Shown here: one piece after another, positions 16,024 to 24,560 of the stretch
Layout of the letters: each line of letters starts with the position of its first letter
How positions within the stretch are numbered: the first letter of the stretch is position 1
Source: Streptomyces tirandamycinicus
GTDB taxonomy: Bacteria > Actinomycetota > Actinomycetes > Streptomycetales > Streptomycetaceae
Reading direction: 5' to 3'
Assembly: GCF_003097515.1 (NCBI RefSeq)
Contig: NZ_CP029188.1
Coordinates: 4,351,001-4,415,000 of the forward strand
DNA: 64,000 nucleotides
Translations under genes and position numbers: made by a program
The notes under the pieces: model-generated
Told to the model about the DNA's origin: nothing
Database searches by the model: none
What the model saw: the letters and a program-made list of their open reading frames with translations, nothing else

Positions 16024-17307
16024 TCAGAAGAAGGTGCGGATGTAGTCCGTGACCGTGCCGTCGGGCTCCACCACCGGGATCAGCTGCCACTTGTCGAACG
16101 ACGTGCACGGATGGGACAGGCCCATGCCGACCCAGTCCCCGACCTCCAGGTCCGCGTCCGTGTCCGTGGTCAGCCAGGCGTGCTGGTCCGACAGCCGGTT
16201 GACGGTGATGCCGGCGGCGGGGCGCACCGAGCCGTCGCGGGCGTCCCGGACGACCTGGGCCTCGGGGAGGTGGAGGTCGTGCGCCGCGTCGCGCTTGCCC
16301 GCGTTGACGAACGCCTGGTGCCCGGTCGGCCGGGACACGACCTGGGCCCAGAGCCGGAACGCCGGCTCCAGCGCGCCCTCCTCGGGCACCCGGTTGAACG
16401 GCGTCAGACGCCGGTACTGGCCGTCGTCGTGGGAGACGTACGCGCCGGAGCGCAGCAGCTTCAGCACCGGGCGGGACAGCGCGGGAAGCTCCGCGAACAC
16501 CTCGGCGGCGGTGTCGAACCACGCGCTGCCGCCGGCGCTCACGACGATCTCGTCCGTGTCCGCGAAGCGGCCGTCCTTGTCGAAGGAGACGGCGAGCGAG
16601 ACGAGCCGGTGCAGCCAGTCGCGTACCCGCTCCGGGGTCGCGTCCGGCAACTCGCCCTCGTAACCCGCGACACCGACCAGCCGCAGGGTCGTCGTCGCGG
16701 CGACGGCTTCGGCGACGGCGGTGCAGTCGGCCTCGCTGCGGGCGCCGGTGCGCGCGTCCTCGCCTGCGCCGAGTTCGACCACGACGTCCACGGGCCGGGC
16801 GGTACCGCGCAGCGCCTCGTCCATCAGCTCCACGCCGCGCACGGAGTCGACGTAGCAGACGAACCGGAAGTCCGGGTCCCGTTCCAGCTCGGCGGCGAGC
16901 CAGCGCAGCGCCACCGGGTCGACGAGCTCGTTGGCGAGGAAGACGCGCCGGATCCCGTGGGCGCGGTAGACACGGAGCTGGTGCGGGACGGCGGCGGTGA
17001 TGCCCCAGGCCCCGCGCTCCAACTGCCGGGCGAACAGCTGCGGCGACATGGAGGTCTTGCCGTGCGGGGCGAATGCCAGGCCGTGGCGTTCGGCGTAGGT
17101 CTCCAGCACGGCGAGGTTGTGCTCCAGGGACGCCGCGGAGAGGGCGAGCACGGGAGTGGTGAAGCCACCCGTGAAGAGGTTGCGCCGCTGCGCGGCGAGC
17201 TCACCGACGGTGAGGCCCTCGGCGTCCGGGGGGAGCGCCTTGAAGCGGTGGTCGACGGTCTCGCGGTCGAGCCGGTCGAGACCTTCGACGGTGTTGTCGG
17301 CGGGCAT
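16024..17307 (-). CDS. PLP-dependent amino acid deaminase / D-threonine aldolase-like protein (alanine racemase fold)
   Basis: A 427-aa cytoplasmic enzyme of the fold-type III group. The PLP lysine is Lys84 in FAPHGKTSMSPQLF. The barrel continues through VYRAHGIRRVFLANELVDP and VVVELGAGEDARTG to the phosphate-binding IVVSAGGSAWFD. The C-terminal beta domain carries GLSHPCTSFDKWQLIP, whose His and Cys form the zinc site of D-serine dehydratase/D-threonine aldolase-like enzymes. It probably deaminates a hydroxy amino acid or D-amino acid; the substrate cannot be read from sequence. ATG 17307 was chosen because GGAGGAGG precedes it by 6 bases; upstream in-frame codons encode Pro/Arg-rich low-complexity sequence. 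A monocistronic gene. Confidence 0.85.
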   Translation of the reverse strand: MPADNTVEGLDRLDRETVDHRFKALPPDAEGLTVGELAAQRRNLFTGGFTTPVLALSAASLEHNLAVLETYAERHGLAFAPHGKTSMSPQLFARQLERGAWGITAAVPHQLRVYRAHGIRRVFLANELVDPVALRWLAAELERDPDFRFVCYVDSVRGVELMDEALRGTARPVDVVVELGAGEDARTGARSEADCTAVAEAVAATTTLRLVGVAGYEGELPDATPERVRDWLHRLVSLAVSFDKDGRFADTDEIVVSAGGSAWFDTAAEVFAELPALSRPVLKLLRSGAYVSHDDGQYRRLTPFNRVPEEGALEPAFRLWAQVVSRPTGHQAFVNAGKRDAAHDLHLPEAQVVRDARDGSVRPAAGITVNRLSDQHAWLTTDTDADLEVGDWVGMGLSHPCTSFDKWQLIPVVEPDGTVTDYIRTFF

Positions 17308-17513
17308 GGTGTGCCTCCTCCGCGGGTGGCGTTGCGTGCTGCGCGACGCTGGTCGATCGTGACGCGGCGCGCTCGGACCGGCCGGCGTCCCGGCCGGGTG
17401 CCGGGGCAGTGGACCCATCAGACCAGGCCGCGGCAGGGGGAGGCACGTCAGGGGGCCCGCGGACACCGCGGGACCGGACGGGCTTCGGGCGCCGGCGTCC
17501 GGGAGGGGGAACG

Positions 17514-17549
17514 GGCGCAGGCCCGGCGGGTTGCCGCCGGGCCTGCGCC
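17514..17549 (-). terminator. Hairpin terminator after the carboxypeptidase gene
   Basis: 16-bp perfect arms (17514-17529 and 17534-17549, ggcgcaggcccggcgg and complement) with a GTTG loop lie 31 bases beyond the carboxypeptidase stop. Confidence 0.75.
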
Positions 17550-17579
17550 GTCACCGCCCGCTCGGGCGGATCGTACGGT

Positions 17580-18965
17580 TCAGGAGCAGTACTGCTGCTC
17601 CTTGCCGATGGACCGGTACATGCAGTCCGCGTTCTCCAGCAGCTGCAGCACCGCGTCGCGGTTGCGGCTGGTCTCCCGCTCGATCACCTCGTCGGGCGGG
17701 TAGAAGCCGCCGCCGGCGAAGCTCTTCGGGTACAGCTCGAAGGTGTAGCCGAAGATCCTCTGGTTGCCCCACAGCCAGTCGTCGATCGACCCGTCCGTGA
17801 TGTAGAGGTCGCTCGCCTGCTCGGGGGTGTAGCCGTTGCTCGCCGCCATCTTCTGGCCGACGGTGGCGAAGGCGTCGCGGTCGTCCTGGGTCATGCCCGG
17901 CGCGGTGTCGGACTTGGTGTAGCCGTACGGCCACAGGATCAGCTCGCTGTAGGTGTGGAAGTCGATGCCCGCCGTGATCTGCTGCTTGCCGCCGACGACG
18001 CGGGAGCGCACGAAGTCGGCGACGACCTTCACCTCGGGGGCGGACTCGGCGGACTTGCCGCGGTAGGTGTCCGAGCTGGGGGAGCCGGAGGAACCGCCGC
18101 AGCAGCCGAACTTGTAGTTCCAGTTGCGGTTGAGGTCCGTACCGACGGCCGACGAGCCGGAGTTGGGCTGACGGTTCTTGCGCCAGCTGCGGTAGGAACC
18201 GGTGGCGATGTCGTACTCGCCGCCGTCCGGGTTGAGGTCCGGCACGATCCAGATCTCCCGGCCGTTGACGGCGTTGGTGATCCGGGAGTCGGTGCCGTAG
18301 TCGTCGCCGAGTTCGCGCAGCAGGTAGAGGGCCATCTCCACGGTGAGGTGCTCACGGGCGTGCTGGTGGTGGGTGAAGAGGACCTCGGGCTCGTTCTCGT
18401 CGGTGCCGACGTTGTCGCTGATCTTGATGGCGACGATGTCCCGGCCCTGGTACGACTTGCCGATCACCCGTTTGCTCATGATGTTCGGGTGGGCGGCGAC
18501 GCGCTGGTCGATCTCCGCGGTCATCTCGGCGTAGTTGTGGTACCGGGAGTCCGCGGGCGGGAAGTCGAACGGCTGCACCGCGACGCCCGCCGTCTTGCGG
18601 GAGGGCGGCGCGGGCAGCAGTTCGAGGTCGTGGCCGAGGGCGCGGAGCCGCTTGGCCTGGGCGGCGTCGGCGCTGACCACGACCGTGTGGTCGTGGACCT
18701 CGTCGACGGAGACGCCGGTGGCCGCGATGGCGGTGCGCTCGGTGACGGTCGACGGGCCGTGGATCTCGTACTGGCGGGTCCGTTCGTCGGCCGCGGCGGT
18801 CGAGGCGGCGGACGGTTCGGGTGCCGGTGAGGCGCTCGCCGTGAGAGGCGCGGCCACGGCGAGTGCCAGCAGGCCGGCGAGGGTGGCGGACCGGGTGGCG
18901 GATCTCCGGCCGCGGCGCCCGCCGGTGCGGCCGGGGATGCCGGAGCCGCGTGTGCGAAGTCGCAT
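17580..18965 (-). CDS. Secreted zinc carboxypeptidase (M14 family)
   Basis: A 461-aa exported metallopeptidase that removes C-terminal amino acids from peptides. A long twin-basic signal peptide (residues 1-45; RRGRRSATRSATLAGLLALA then TASAS) precedes a propeptide-like segment to about residue 130. The M14 domain has the zinc ligands His202 and Glu205 in HHQHAREH, substrate residues in TDLNRNWNYKFG, the third zinc ligand His337 in GIDFHTYSE, and catalytic Glu420 in YTFELYP. A CC pair after NYKFG and a C-terminal Cys may form disulphides. ATG 18965 has an AGGAG site 6 bases upstream; longer in-frame starts add only Pro/His-rich sequence. Typical of streptomycete extracellular nutrient acquisition. 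Confidence 0.93.
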   Translation of the reverse strand: MRLRTRGSGIPGRTGGRRGRRSATRSATLAGLLALAVAAPLTASASPAPEPSAASTAAADERTRQYEIHGPSTVTERTAIAATGVSVDEVHDHTVVVSADAAQAKRLRALGHDLELLPAPPSRKTAGVAVQPFDFPPADSRYHNYAEMTAEIDQRVAAHPNIMSKRVIGKSYQGRDIVAIKISDNVGTDENEPEVLFTHHQHAREHLTVEMALYLLRELGDDYGTDSRITNAVNGREIWIVPDLNPDGGEYDIATGSYRSWRKNRQPNSGSSAVGTDLNRNWNYKFGCCGGSSGSPSSDTYRGKSAESAPEVKVVADFVRSRVVGGKQQITAGIDFHTYSELILWPYGYTKSDTAPGMTQDDRDAFATVGQKMAASNGYTPEQASDLYITDGSIDDWLWGNQRIFGYTFELYPKSFAGGGFYPPDEVIERETSRNRDAVLQLLENADCMYRSIGKEQQYCS

Positions 18966-19146
18966 GCTGTCTCCTGGGTGGGGAGTGTGGGGGTTGCTGG
19001 ATGCGACGTGCGGATGTGCTGACGGTTGTTCGGGTGTGTCGGGCACATGGTCGGGGTATGGCATGCCCCGGTCAATAGCACAGGCCGGTCACCGGTTGGC
19101 TGACCAACGGGACGCGCGGCACGAACGGGAAGGCAGGACCACACGC

Positions 19147-20424
19147 ATGGCGGACACGGTGGAGGAACCGGCAGGACGGACGGCGGCCCCGGTGATGCGC
19201 AGAGCCAGTTGGCGGCACATCGGCCCCGGCATCGTCGTCGCCGCGACGGGCGTCGGCGCGGGCGACCTGGTGGCGACCCTGATCGCGGGCGGCAAGTTCG
19301 GCTACACGCTGCTGTGGGCGGCGGTCGTCGGCTGCCTGGTGAAGATCTCACTGGCCGAAGCGGCCGGGCGCTGGCACCTCGCCACCGGCCGCACCCTCTT
19401 CGACGGCTGGCGCAGCCTCGGTCGCTGGACCACGTTCTACTTCGTCGGGTACGTGATCGTCTGGGGCTTCGTCTACGGAGCCGCCGCGATGTCGTCCAGC
19501 GCGCTGCCGCTCGGCGCGTTGTTCCCGGACGTGATGGACCTCAAGTGGTGGGGCATCCTCTGCGGTCTCGTCGGGCTGGCCTTCGTGTGGTTCAACCGCT
19601 ACGCCGTGTTCGAGAAGGTCATGACGGTCATGGTGGGCGTCATGTTCGTGGTCACCGTCTACCTGGCGGTGCGCGTCGCGCCGAACCTGGGGGACGCGCT
19701 CGCCGGTCTCGTGCCCGTCCTCCCGGAGGGCTCCCTCGTCTACACGCTCGGGCTGATCGGCGGCGTAGGCGGCACCATCACGCTCGCCGCATACGGGTAC
19801 TGGGTCAACGCCAAGGGCTGGAAGGACGCCGGCTGGATGAAGGTCATGCGGCTCGACAACCGCGTCGCCTACCTGACCACCGGGGTCTTCGTGGTCGCGA
19901 TGCTCTTCGTCGGTGCCGAGCTGCTGCACTCCTCGGGAGTCGCGATCGCCAAGGGCGACAGGGGCCTGCTGGACCTCGGCACGATCCTGGCGGACCGCTA
20001 CGGCGCCGCCACGGCGAAGATCTTCCTGGTCGGCTTCTTCGCCACCTCCTTCACCTCGCTGATCGGCGTCTGGCACGGCGTCAGCCTGCTGTTCGCGGAC
20101 TTCGTCGCCCACTACCGCCCCTCGCTGGCCCCGGCGGGGACACCGCGGGACAGGTCGCCGGCGTTCCGCGGCTACCTGCTGTGGCTCACCTTCCCGCCGA
20201 TCTCGCTGCTCTTCCTCGACCAGCCCTTCGGCCTGGTCATCGCCTACGGCGTGATCGGCGCCTTCTTCATGCCGTTCCTGGCGCTGACCCTGGTCTGGCT
20301 GCTCAACTCGGCGCGCACCCCGCGGGAGTGGCGCAACGGGCGGCTGAGCAACGCGATGCTGGGCGTGGCGGGGCTGCTGTTCGTCGTCCTGTGCGTACAG
20401 CAGGTGCGGGAACTCCCGTGGTGA
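19147..20424 (+). CDS. Nramp-related membrane transporter with atypical metal-site motifs
   Basis: A 425-aa protein with about 11 transmembrane segments and the LeuT-fold pattern of Nramp divalent-metal transporters. The first helix begins RHIGPGIVVAATGVGAGD; canonical Nramps have DPGN at this position, so the metal-coordinating Asp and Asn are missing (GAGD instead). The sixth-helix region reads GGVGGTITLAAYGYW where canonical proteins have MPHN, so the Met is missing too. The protein belongs to a family branch often annotated simply as Nramp. It may move another cation or a different substrate; transport of manganese or iron should not be assumed. ATG 19147 is preceded by GGAAGGCAGGA. Convergent with the chitinase gene. 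Confidence 0.85.
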   Translation: MADTVEEPAGRTAAPVMRRASWRHIGPGIVVAATGVGAGDLVATLIAGGKFGYTLLWAAVVGCLVKISLAEAAGRWHLATGRTLFDGWRSLGRWTTFYFVGYVIVWGFVYGAAAMSSSALPLGALFPDVMDLKWWGILCGLVGLAFVWFNRYAVFEKVMTVMVGVMFVVTVYLAVRVAPNLGDALAGLVPVLPEGSLVYTLGLIGGVGGTITLAAYGYWVNAKGWKDAGWMKVMRLDNRVAYLTTGVFVVAMLFVGAELLHSSGVAIAKGDRGLLDLGTILADRYGAATAKIFLVGFFATSFTSLIGVWHGVSLLFADFVAHYRPSLAPAGTPRDRSPAFRGYLLWLTFPPISLLFLDQPFGLVIAYGVIGAFFMPFLALTLVWLLNSARTPREWRNGRLSNAMLGVAGLLFVVLCVQQVRELPW

Positions 20425-20519
20425 GCATCCCGGCGTAGCGGACGGTGTGACACACGGCGGGCGGCTCCTCCGGCGCAACGGCCGGTACGGCACCCGGCGG
20501 GCCGGGCGCCGGTCCCGGC

Positions 20520-20553
20520 CCCCGGGGTCCGGGCCTAGCTCCGGACCCCGGGG
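20520..20553 (+). terminator. Strong hairpin terminator between Nramp-like and chitinase genes
   Basis: 13-bp perfect arms (ccccggggtccgg at 20520-20532 and its complement at 20541-20553) with an 8-base loop, followed by TTT. It can serve the forward transporter gene and, as a palindrome, also the convergent chitinase. The rest of the 20,425-20,729 gap contains two further copies of the gcgccggtcccggc/ccccggggtccgg block and no gene. Confidence 0.8.
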
Positions 20554-20729
20554 TTTGGGCGCCGGTCCCGGCACCCCCCGGGGTCCGGGGGCGGTCCGGG
20601 CGGCCCGGGCCCGAACGGCGGCAGCGCCACCGGTGGGGACGGTGGCGCTGCCTGTCCGGGAGGACTGGGACGGTCAGGGACCGGGCCGCACGGTCGGCGC
20701 CGACCGCCGACAGCCGACCGGCCGGCGGG

Positions 20730-22439
20730 TCAGGGCAGGTTGTGCACGTGCGGTCCGACCGCGGCGGACCAGGTGCTGCCGGCCGTCGCGTCCCAGTTCG
20801 TCGACCAGGTCATCGCACCGCGCAGGGCGGGGTACGTACGCGACGGCTTGAACGAGCCGCAGTGGGTGCCGCGGGTCAGGCAGTCCAGCGCGTTCCGCAC
20901 GATCTGCGGATCGACGTAGCCGCTGCCGGCCGCCCTGGGCGAGGCGGGGACCCCGATGCCCACCTGGGACGCGTCCAGTCCGCCCTCCAGCTGGATGCAG
21001 GCGAGCGCGGTGATGAAGTCCACCGAGCCCTGGGAGTAGACCTTCTGGTCGCAGCCCAGCATCGAACCGCTGTTGTAGTACTGCATGTTGACGACCGTGA
21101 GGATGTCCTTCACGGCGAGCGCGGTCCTGAAGTACTCCGTCCCGGTGCTCTGCATGTCGATGGTCTGCGGGGCCATCGTCAGGACCAGCGAGGAGCCGGC
21201 CCGCTGGGACAGCTGCCGCAGCGCCTTGGTCAGATACGTCGCGTTGATGCCGTGCTCGAGGTCGATGTCGACGCCGTTGAAGCCGTAGCTCCGCATCAGC
21301 GCGTACGCGCTGTCGGCGAAGGCCGTCGCGGAGGCGTCACTGTTGATCACGACGTTTCCCCGTTCACCGCCGACGGAGAGGACGACCGACTTCCCGGCGC
21401 TCTTCTTGGCGGCGATGTCGTTCTTGAACTCGTCCACCGACCGGTAGCCGACGGCCGGGTCCAGGTTGAACACGATCTCACCGGCGGTCGGCGTGGAGTC
21501 GGCGAACGAGACCGCGATGATGTCGTACTGCGGCGACACGTCCCGCAGTTTCTGCACGGTCGCGCCGTTGTCGAAGTTCTGCCAGTAGCCGGTCAGCGCG
21601 TGCCTGGGCACCGAAGGGTTGCCGGGGGTGCCGCCGCCCGACGTGGTCGCGGTCACCGCCGCCGACTTCGCCGACTCTCCGGCGGCGTTCGCGGCGGACA
21701 CCTGGAAGCGGTAGGACGTCGAGGCGGCCAGCCCGGTCACGGTCGCCGAGGTGCCCGTGACCGACTGGACCCTGGTGCCGTCCCGGTACACGTGGTACCC
21801 GGTCGCGCCGGAGGAGGGGGACCAGCCGAGGGCCACGGACGAGGAGGTCACCGACCCCGCGGTGAGCCCGGCCGGAGCCGGCGGCACCACCGGGTCGGGA
21901 TCACCGCCACCGCCCCCGTCGGGCCCGAACACCGAGACGTCGTCGGCGTGGTAGGCGGGCTGCCCGTACCAGCCGTGCGTGTAGACCGTGACCGACGTCG
22001 TGCCCGGGCCCGTCGTGAAGGTGGTGCTCAGCTGGGACCAGCCGGAACCGCCGGGAGTCCAGGTCGACACGTCGGTCGTCCCCGTCCCGCTCGCGCCGAG
22101 GTACACGTAGGAGCCCTGCACCCAGGCGCTGAGCCGGTAGGTCGAGTCGGGCTTCACGGACACGGTCTGCGAGCACTTGGCGTTGTCCTGCCCGGAGGGC
22201 GTGGCCCGGAGCGCCGCCGCCCCGGTGCGGACCGGTGACGACACGGCCGCCCCGCTCCCGGCGGAGCACGTCCAGGCGGTGAGTCCCGACTCGAACCCGG
22301 CGTTCCGCGCGTTGTTGACGTCGGCGGCCAGGGCGGTACCGGCCCCACCTGTCAGTCCCAGTCCGGCGCCTACGGCCAGCGCCAGAACTACGCCGAGCCG
22401 GCTCCGCAGGCGTCTGCGTCTGCGTGTGGTGCGGTCCAC
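20730..22439 (-). CDS. Secreted chitinase, GH18, with N-terminal CBM and Fn3 domain
   Basis: A 569-aa extracellular enzyme hydrolysing chitin. A basic signal peptide (residues 1-39; RRRRRLRSRLGVVLALAVGA and ALA-AD cleavage) precedes a carbohydrate-binding beta-sandwich (about 40-178, NAGFESGLTAWTCSAGSG). A Gly/Asp/Pro linker, one fibronectin type III domain (about 190-275; PAPAGLTAGSVTSSSVALGW) and a GH18 catalytic barrel from about 284 follow. The catalytic motif FNGVDIDLEHG (Glu near residue 399) is intact. The start is GTG 22439 with GGAGG 9 bases upstream; longer frames carry no coding bias. A DasR-type operator lies 67-82 bases before the start, indicating N-acetylglucosamine-responsive control. 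Confidence 0.93.
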   Translation of the reverse strand: MDRTTRRRRRLRSRLGVVLALAVGAGLGLTGGAGTALAADVNNARNAGFESGLTAWTCSAGSGAAVSSPVRTGAAALRATPSGQDNAKCSQTVSVKPDSTYRLSAWVQGSYVYLGASGTGTTDVSTWTPGGSGWSQLSTTFTTGPGTTSVTVYTHGWYGQPAYHADDVSVFGPDGGGGGDPDPVVPPAPAGLTAGSVTSSSVALGWSPSSGATGYHVYRDGTRVQSVTGTSATVTGLAASTSYRFQVSAANAAGESAKSAAVTATTSGGGTPGNPSVPRHALTGYWQNFDNGATVQKLRDVSPQYDIIAVSFADSTPTAGEIVFNLDPAVGYRSVDEFKNDIAAKKSAGKSVVLSVGGERGNVVINSDASATAFADSAYALMRSYGFNGVDIDLEHGINATYLTKALRQLSQRAGSSLVLTMAPQTIDMQSTGTEYFRTALAVKDILTVVNMQYYNSGSMLGCDQKVYSQGSVDFITALACIQLEGGLDASQVGIGVPASPRAAGSGYVDPQIVRNALDCLTRGTHCGSFKPSRTYPALRGAMTWSTNWDATAGSTWSAAVGPHVHNLP

Positions 22440-22505
22440 TTTGCTGCCTCCGTGGGGGAGTCGGGGGAGGAGGAGGTACGGAACGGTGGCCACCGCACGA
22501 CCAAA

Positions 22506-22521
22506 GTTGGTCCAGACCAAT
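22506..22521. promoter_or_regulatory. DasR-responsive element (dre) upstream of the chitinase gene
   Basis: gttggtccagaccaat closely matches the DasR site consensus (A-C/G-TGGTCTAGACCA-C/G-T) and the repeats known from streptomycete chitinase promoters. The central dyad TGGTC-CA-GACCA is perfect. It is correctly placed for repression of the reverse-strand gene. The remainder of the 22,440-22,851 gap contains the chitinase leader and, on the other side, the presumed promoter of the Tad locus (GC-lowered stretch at about 22,640-22,780); no gene is evident. Confidence 0.8.
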
Positions 22522-22851
22522 CGGGTTGTCAAGCCCTCCGGCGGAGCGGGTGCCCACGGGGGCCCTTGCCCCTCGGACGGGGTACGGCAAGGCGGCGTGC
22601 GCCGGAGTGTGCCGGTGGCCGGCGCACGGAGAAACGCCGACCGAAATACGTTCGCTGATACGGGAGTTAACCTCTGGCGGCTTCGTCCGCTTTGGCCGGT
22701 GGCTATTGCGTGAGGGTTGGGTTGCCGGGTTCCGAAAGCTGTTCTCCGAACCTCCAGGACGTGGATAAAGTGCTGATGCAGGAGGAGCACGAAGCGCAGG
22801 GGAACTGCGGTCGCCGTCGCTGCGGCGGCCGGAGCCGAACGGGGAATCAGC

Positions 22852-23730
22852 GTGCCGACCGCGATTGCTGTGACCAGCGCCGACCTGGTGCTGCCGCCGA
22901 CGGACAGCCACACGCCCACCGCGGCGCTGCTGCACGCGCCGGACGACCAGCCGCTGGAAGCGGCACTCGCCGATATGCAGGTCCTGGTCGAGCAGAACGG
23001 CTATGTGATCGCCCTCTACCCCGCGTCCATTCCCGCCGCCCACGAACGCAGACTGCACACGGTCCGTTCCGTCCTGGAGAGCGACCGGATCGCGCTGCTG
23101 AAGCTCGACCTGCCGCCACTCGGGGTGTCCGTGCTGGCCAGGCAGCTGCGCCAGCTGTCCGTCTGCGACTTCAGTGCCGGAGTGGTCGCCTCCGCCGCCA
23201 GGCTGCTCTCCCACTACGTCTGGGCGGGCGCGCTGCTCAACTCGGTCACCCGACTCGACCGGGTCCCCGTGGGCCTCAAGTCCCACGCCAAATCCTGGGT
23301 TCCCGGAACGCAGTTCGGCGTCGTCGCCAACCCCAGCCCCCAACTGGTCAGAATCGGCCAGGGCGAACTGACCGGCCCCCAGTTCGCCACACAGCTCATG
23401 GTGGCCCGAGGGCAGCTGCAGTCGGAATGGGTGGAGGCGACCCTCGCCCCCGCCTGGCGGGTAGGGGGAATCGAGGAGACCGCGCTGCCGGCCGATTCCC
23501 CGCGGTGGTGGGGCACCTCGCGACTGATCGAATTCGCCGCGTTCCTCGCCGACATCTCCGTGGTCTACCAACTGGTCTCCTCGGTGCGACGGGAGGTGTG
23601 CACCTGGTGCGGCATCGAACTCATCGGTGACCGATGCGGATTCTGTTCGGCGCCACTCGCCCCGGCCGAGCACCGCACGCACTCCACAGGTGCCCTCGGC
23701 GGAGGAACGCCGACGCACCAGGGGCCGTGA
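22852..23730 (+). CDS. Tad-locus protein of unknown function with C-terminal zinc ribbon
   Basis: 292 aa, GTG start with GGGGA 8 bases upstream. It lies at the head of the pilus locus, 112 bases before cpaB. No signal peptide or membrane helix is apparent. The first 240 residues form an alpha/beta domain I do not recognise (LLHAPDDQPLEAALADMQVL; LSHYVWAGALLNSVTRLD; a conserved-looking aromatic patch SPRWWGTSRLIEFAAFLAD). Near the C-terminus CTWCGIELIGDRCGFC supplies two CxxC knuckles 11 residues apart, a zinc-ribbon typical of scaffold or nucleic-acid binding proteins. Position suggests a cytoplasmic accessory or regulator of pilus assembly; this is inference from neighbourhood only. Confidence 0.8.
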   Translation: MPTAIAVTSADLVLPPTDSHTPTAALLHAPDDQPLEAALADMQVLVEQNGYVIALYPASIPAAHERRLHTVRSVLESDRIALLKLDLPPLGVSVLARQLRQLSVCDFSAGVVASAARLLSHYVWAGALLNSVTRLDRVPVGLKSHAKSWVPGTQFGVVANPSPQLVRIGQGELTGPQFATQLMVARGQLQSEWVEATLAPAWRVGGIEETALPADSPRWWGTSRLIEFAAFLADISVVYQLVSSVRREVCTWCGIELIGDRCGFCSAPLAPAEHRTHSTGALGGGTPTHQGP

Positions 23731-23842
23731 TGCGCCGCCGGCGCGGTGGGTGCGGCACGGCGGCGGCCCGGCCGTATGCGCGCCCCACCGCACGTACCAG
23801 TCCGCCCGTCAGCCCCCGTCTTCCATCGAGGTCGCCCCGCTC

Positions 23843-24553
23843 ATGAATTCACGCCAACGCCGTGGCGTCGTCCTGCTGCTCCTGTCGGTCCTGTGTGCCC
23901 TCGGCGCGTTCGCCGGCGTGCTCTCGGTGATCAGTGACGTGAATTCCAAGGTCGGACCCGAGGTCGCCGCATACCGGGTCAAGTCCGATGTCGCTCCGTA
24001 CCAGGCGCTGCGCCCGAACCAGTTCGAGAAGATCACCATGCCCGAGCGCTGGCTCTCCGAGAACGCGGTGACCGATGTGTCGGTCGTCGACGGGAAGGTG
24101 GCCGTCACCCAGCTCAAGAAGGGCTCGCTGCTCCAGGACGACATGTTCGTCACACGCCCGACACTCGAGCGCGACGAGCAGGAGATAGCCATCATGATCG
24201 ACGCCGCCACGGGTGTGGCGGGGAAGATCAGGGCCGGCGACTCCGTCAACATCTACGCCACCTTCGCCGCCGACGACCAGGGCCGGACGAAGGCGCAGTC
24301 CCGCGTCATCGTCCCCAACGCCCGCGTGATCGACGTCGGCCGGCTCACCGCGCTCGAGCCCAGGGACGACGACAGGCGGGGCGCCCTGCGCGAGGCCGTC
24401 CCGATCACCTTCGCGCTCACCACCAAGGACGCCCAGCGCGTGGCGTACGCCGAGTCGTTCGCGGTGAACGTGCGGCTCGCGCTGCTCGCCGACGGCGGTT
24501 CGACCCAGCTGCGCCCCGGGGAGGGTACCTACACCCTCGAAGGGGACAAGTGA
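23843..24553 (+). CDS. cpaB: CpaB/RcpC-like Flp pilus assembly protein (SAF domain)
   Basis: A 236-aa protein with one N-terminal membrane anchor (residues 6-28, GVVLLLLSVLCALGAFAGVL) and an extracytoplasmic part. SAF-like beta-clip sequence is at about 43-110 (DVAPYQALRPNQFEKITMPE and TQLKKGSLLQDDMF), then the RcpC/CpaB C-terminal domain (AIMIDAATGVAGKIRAGDSV then NIYATF). CpaB is part of the envelope-spanning Tad machine and may contact peptidoglycan. ATG 23843 was selected because it directly precedes the anchor; in-frame upstream codons read through Arg/Pro-rich noise. It is separated from TadZ by 7 bases, so the two are co-transcribed. Confidence 0.88.
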   Translation: MNSRQRRGVVLLLLSVLCALGAFAGVLSVISDVNSKVGPEVAAYRVKSDVAPYQALRPNQFEKITMPERWLSENAVTDVSVVDGKVAVTQLKKGSLLQDDMFVTRPTLERDEQEIAIMIDAATGVAGKIRAGDSVNIYATFAADDQGRTKAQSRVIVPNARVIDVGRLTALEPRDDDRRGALREAVPITFALTTKDAQRVAYAESFAVNVRLALLADGGSTQLRPGEGTYTLEGDK

Positions 24554-24560
24554 GAGACGG

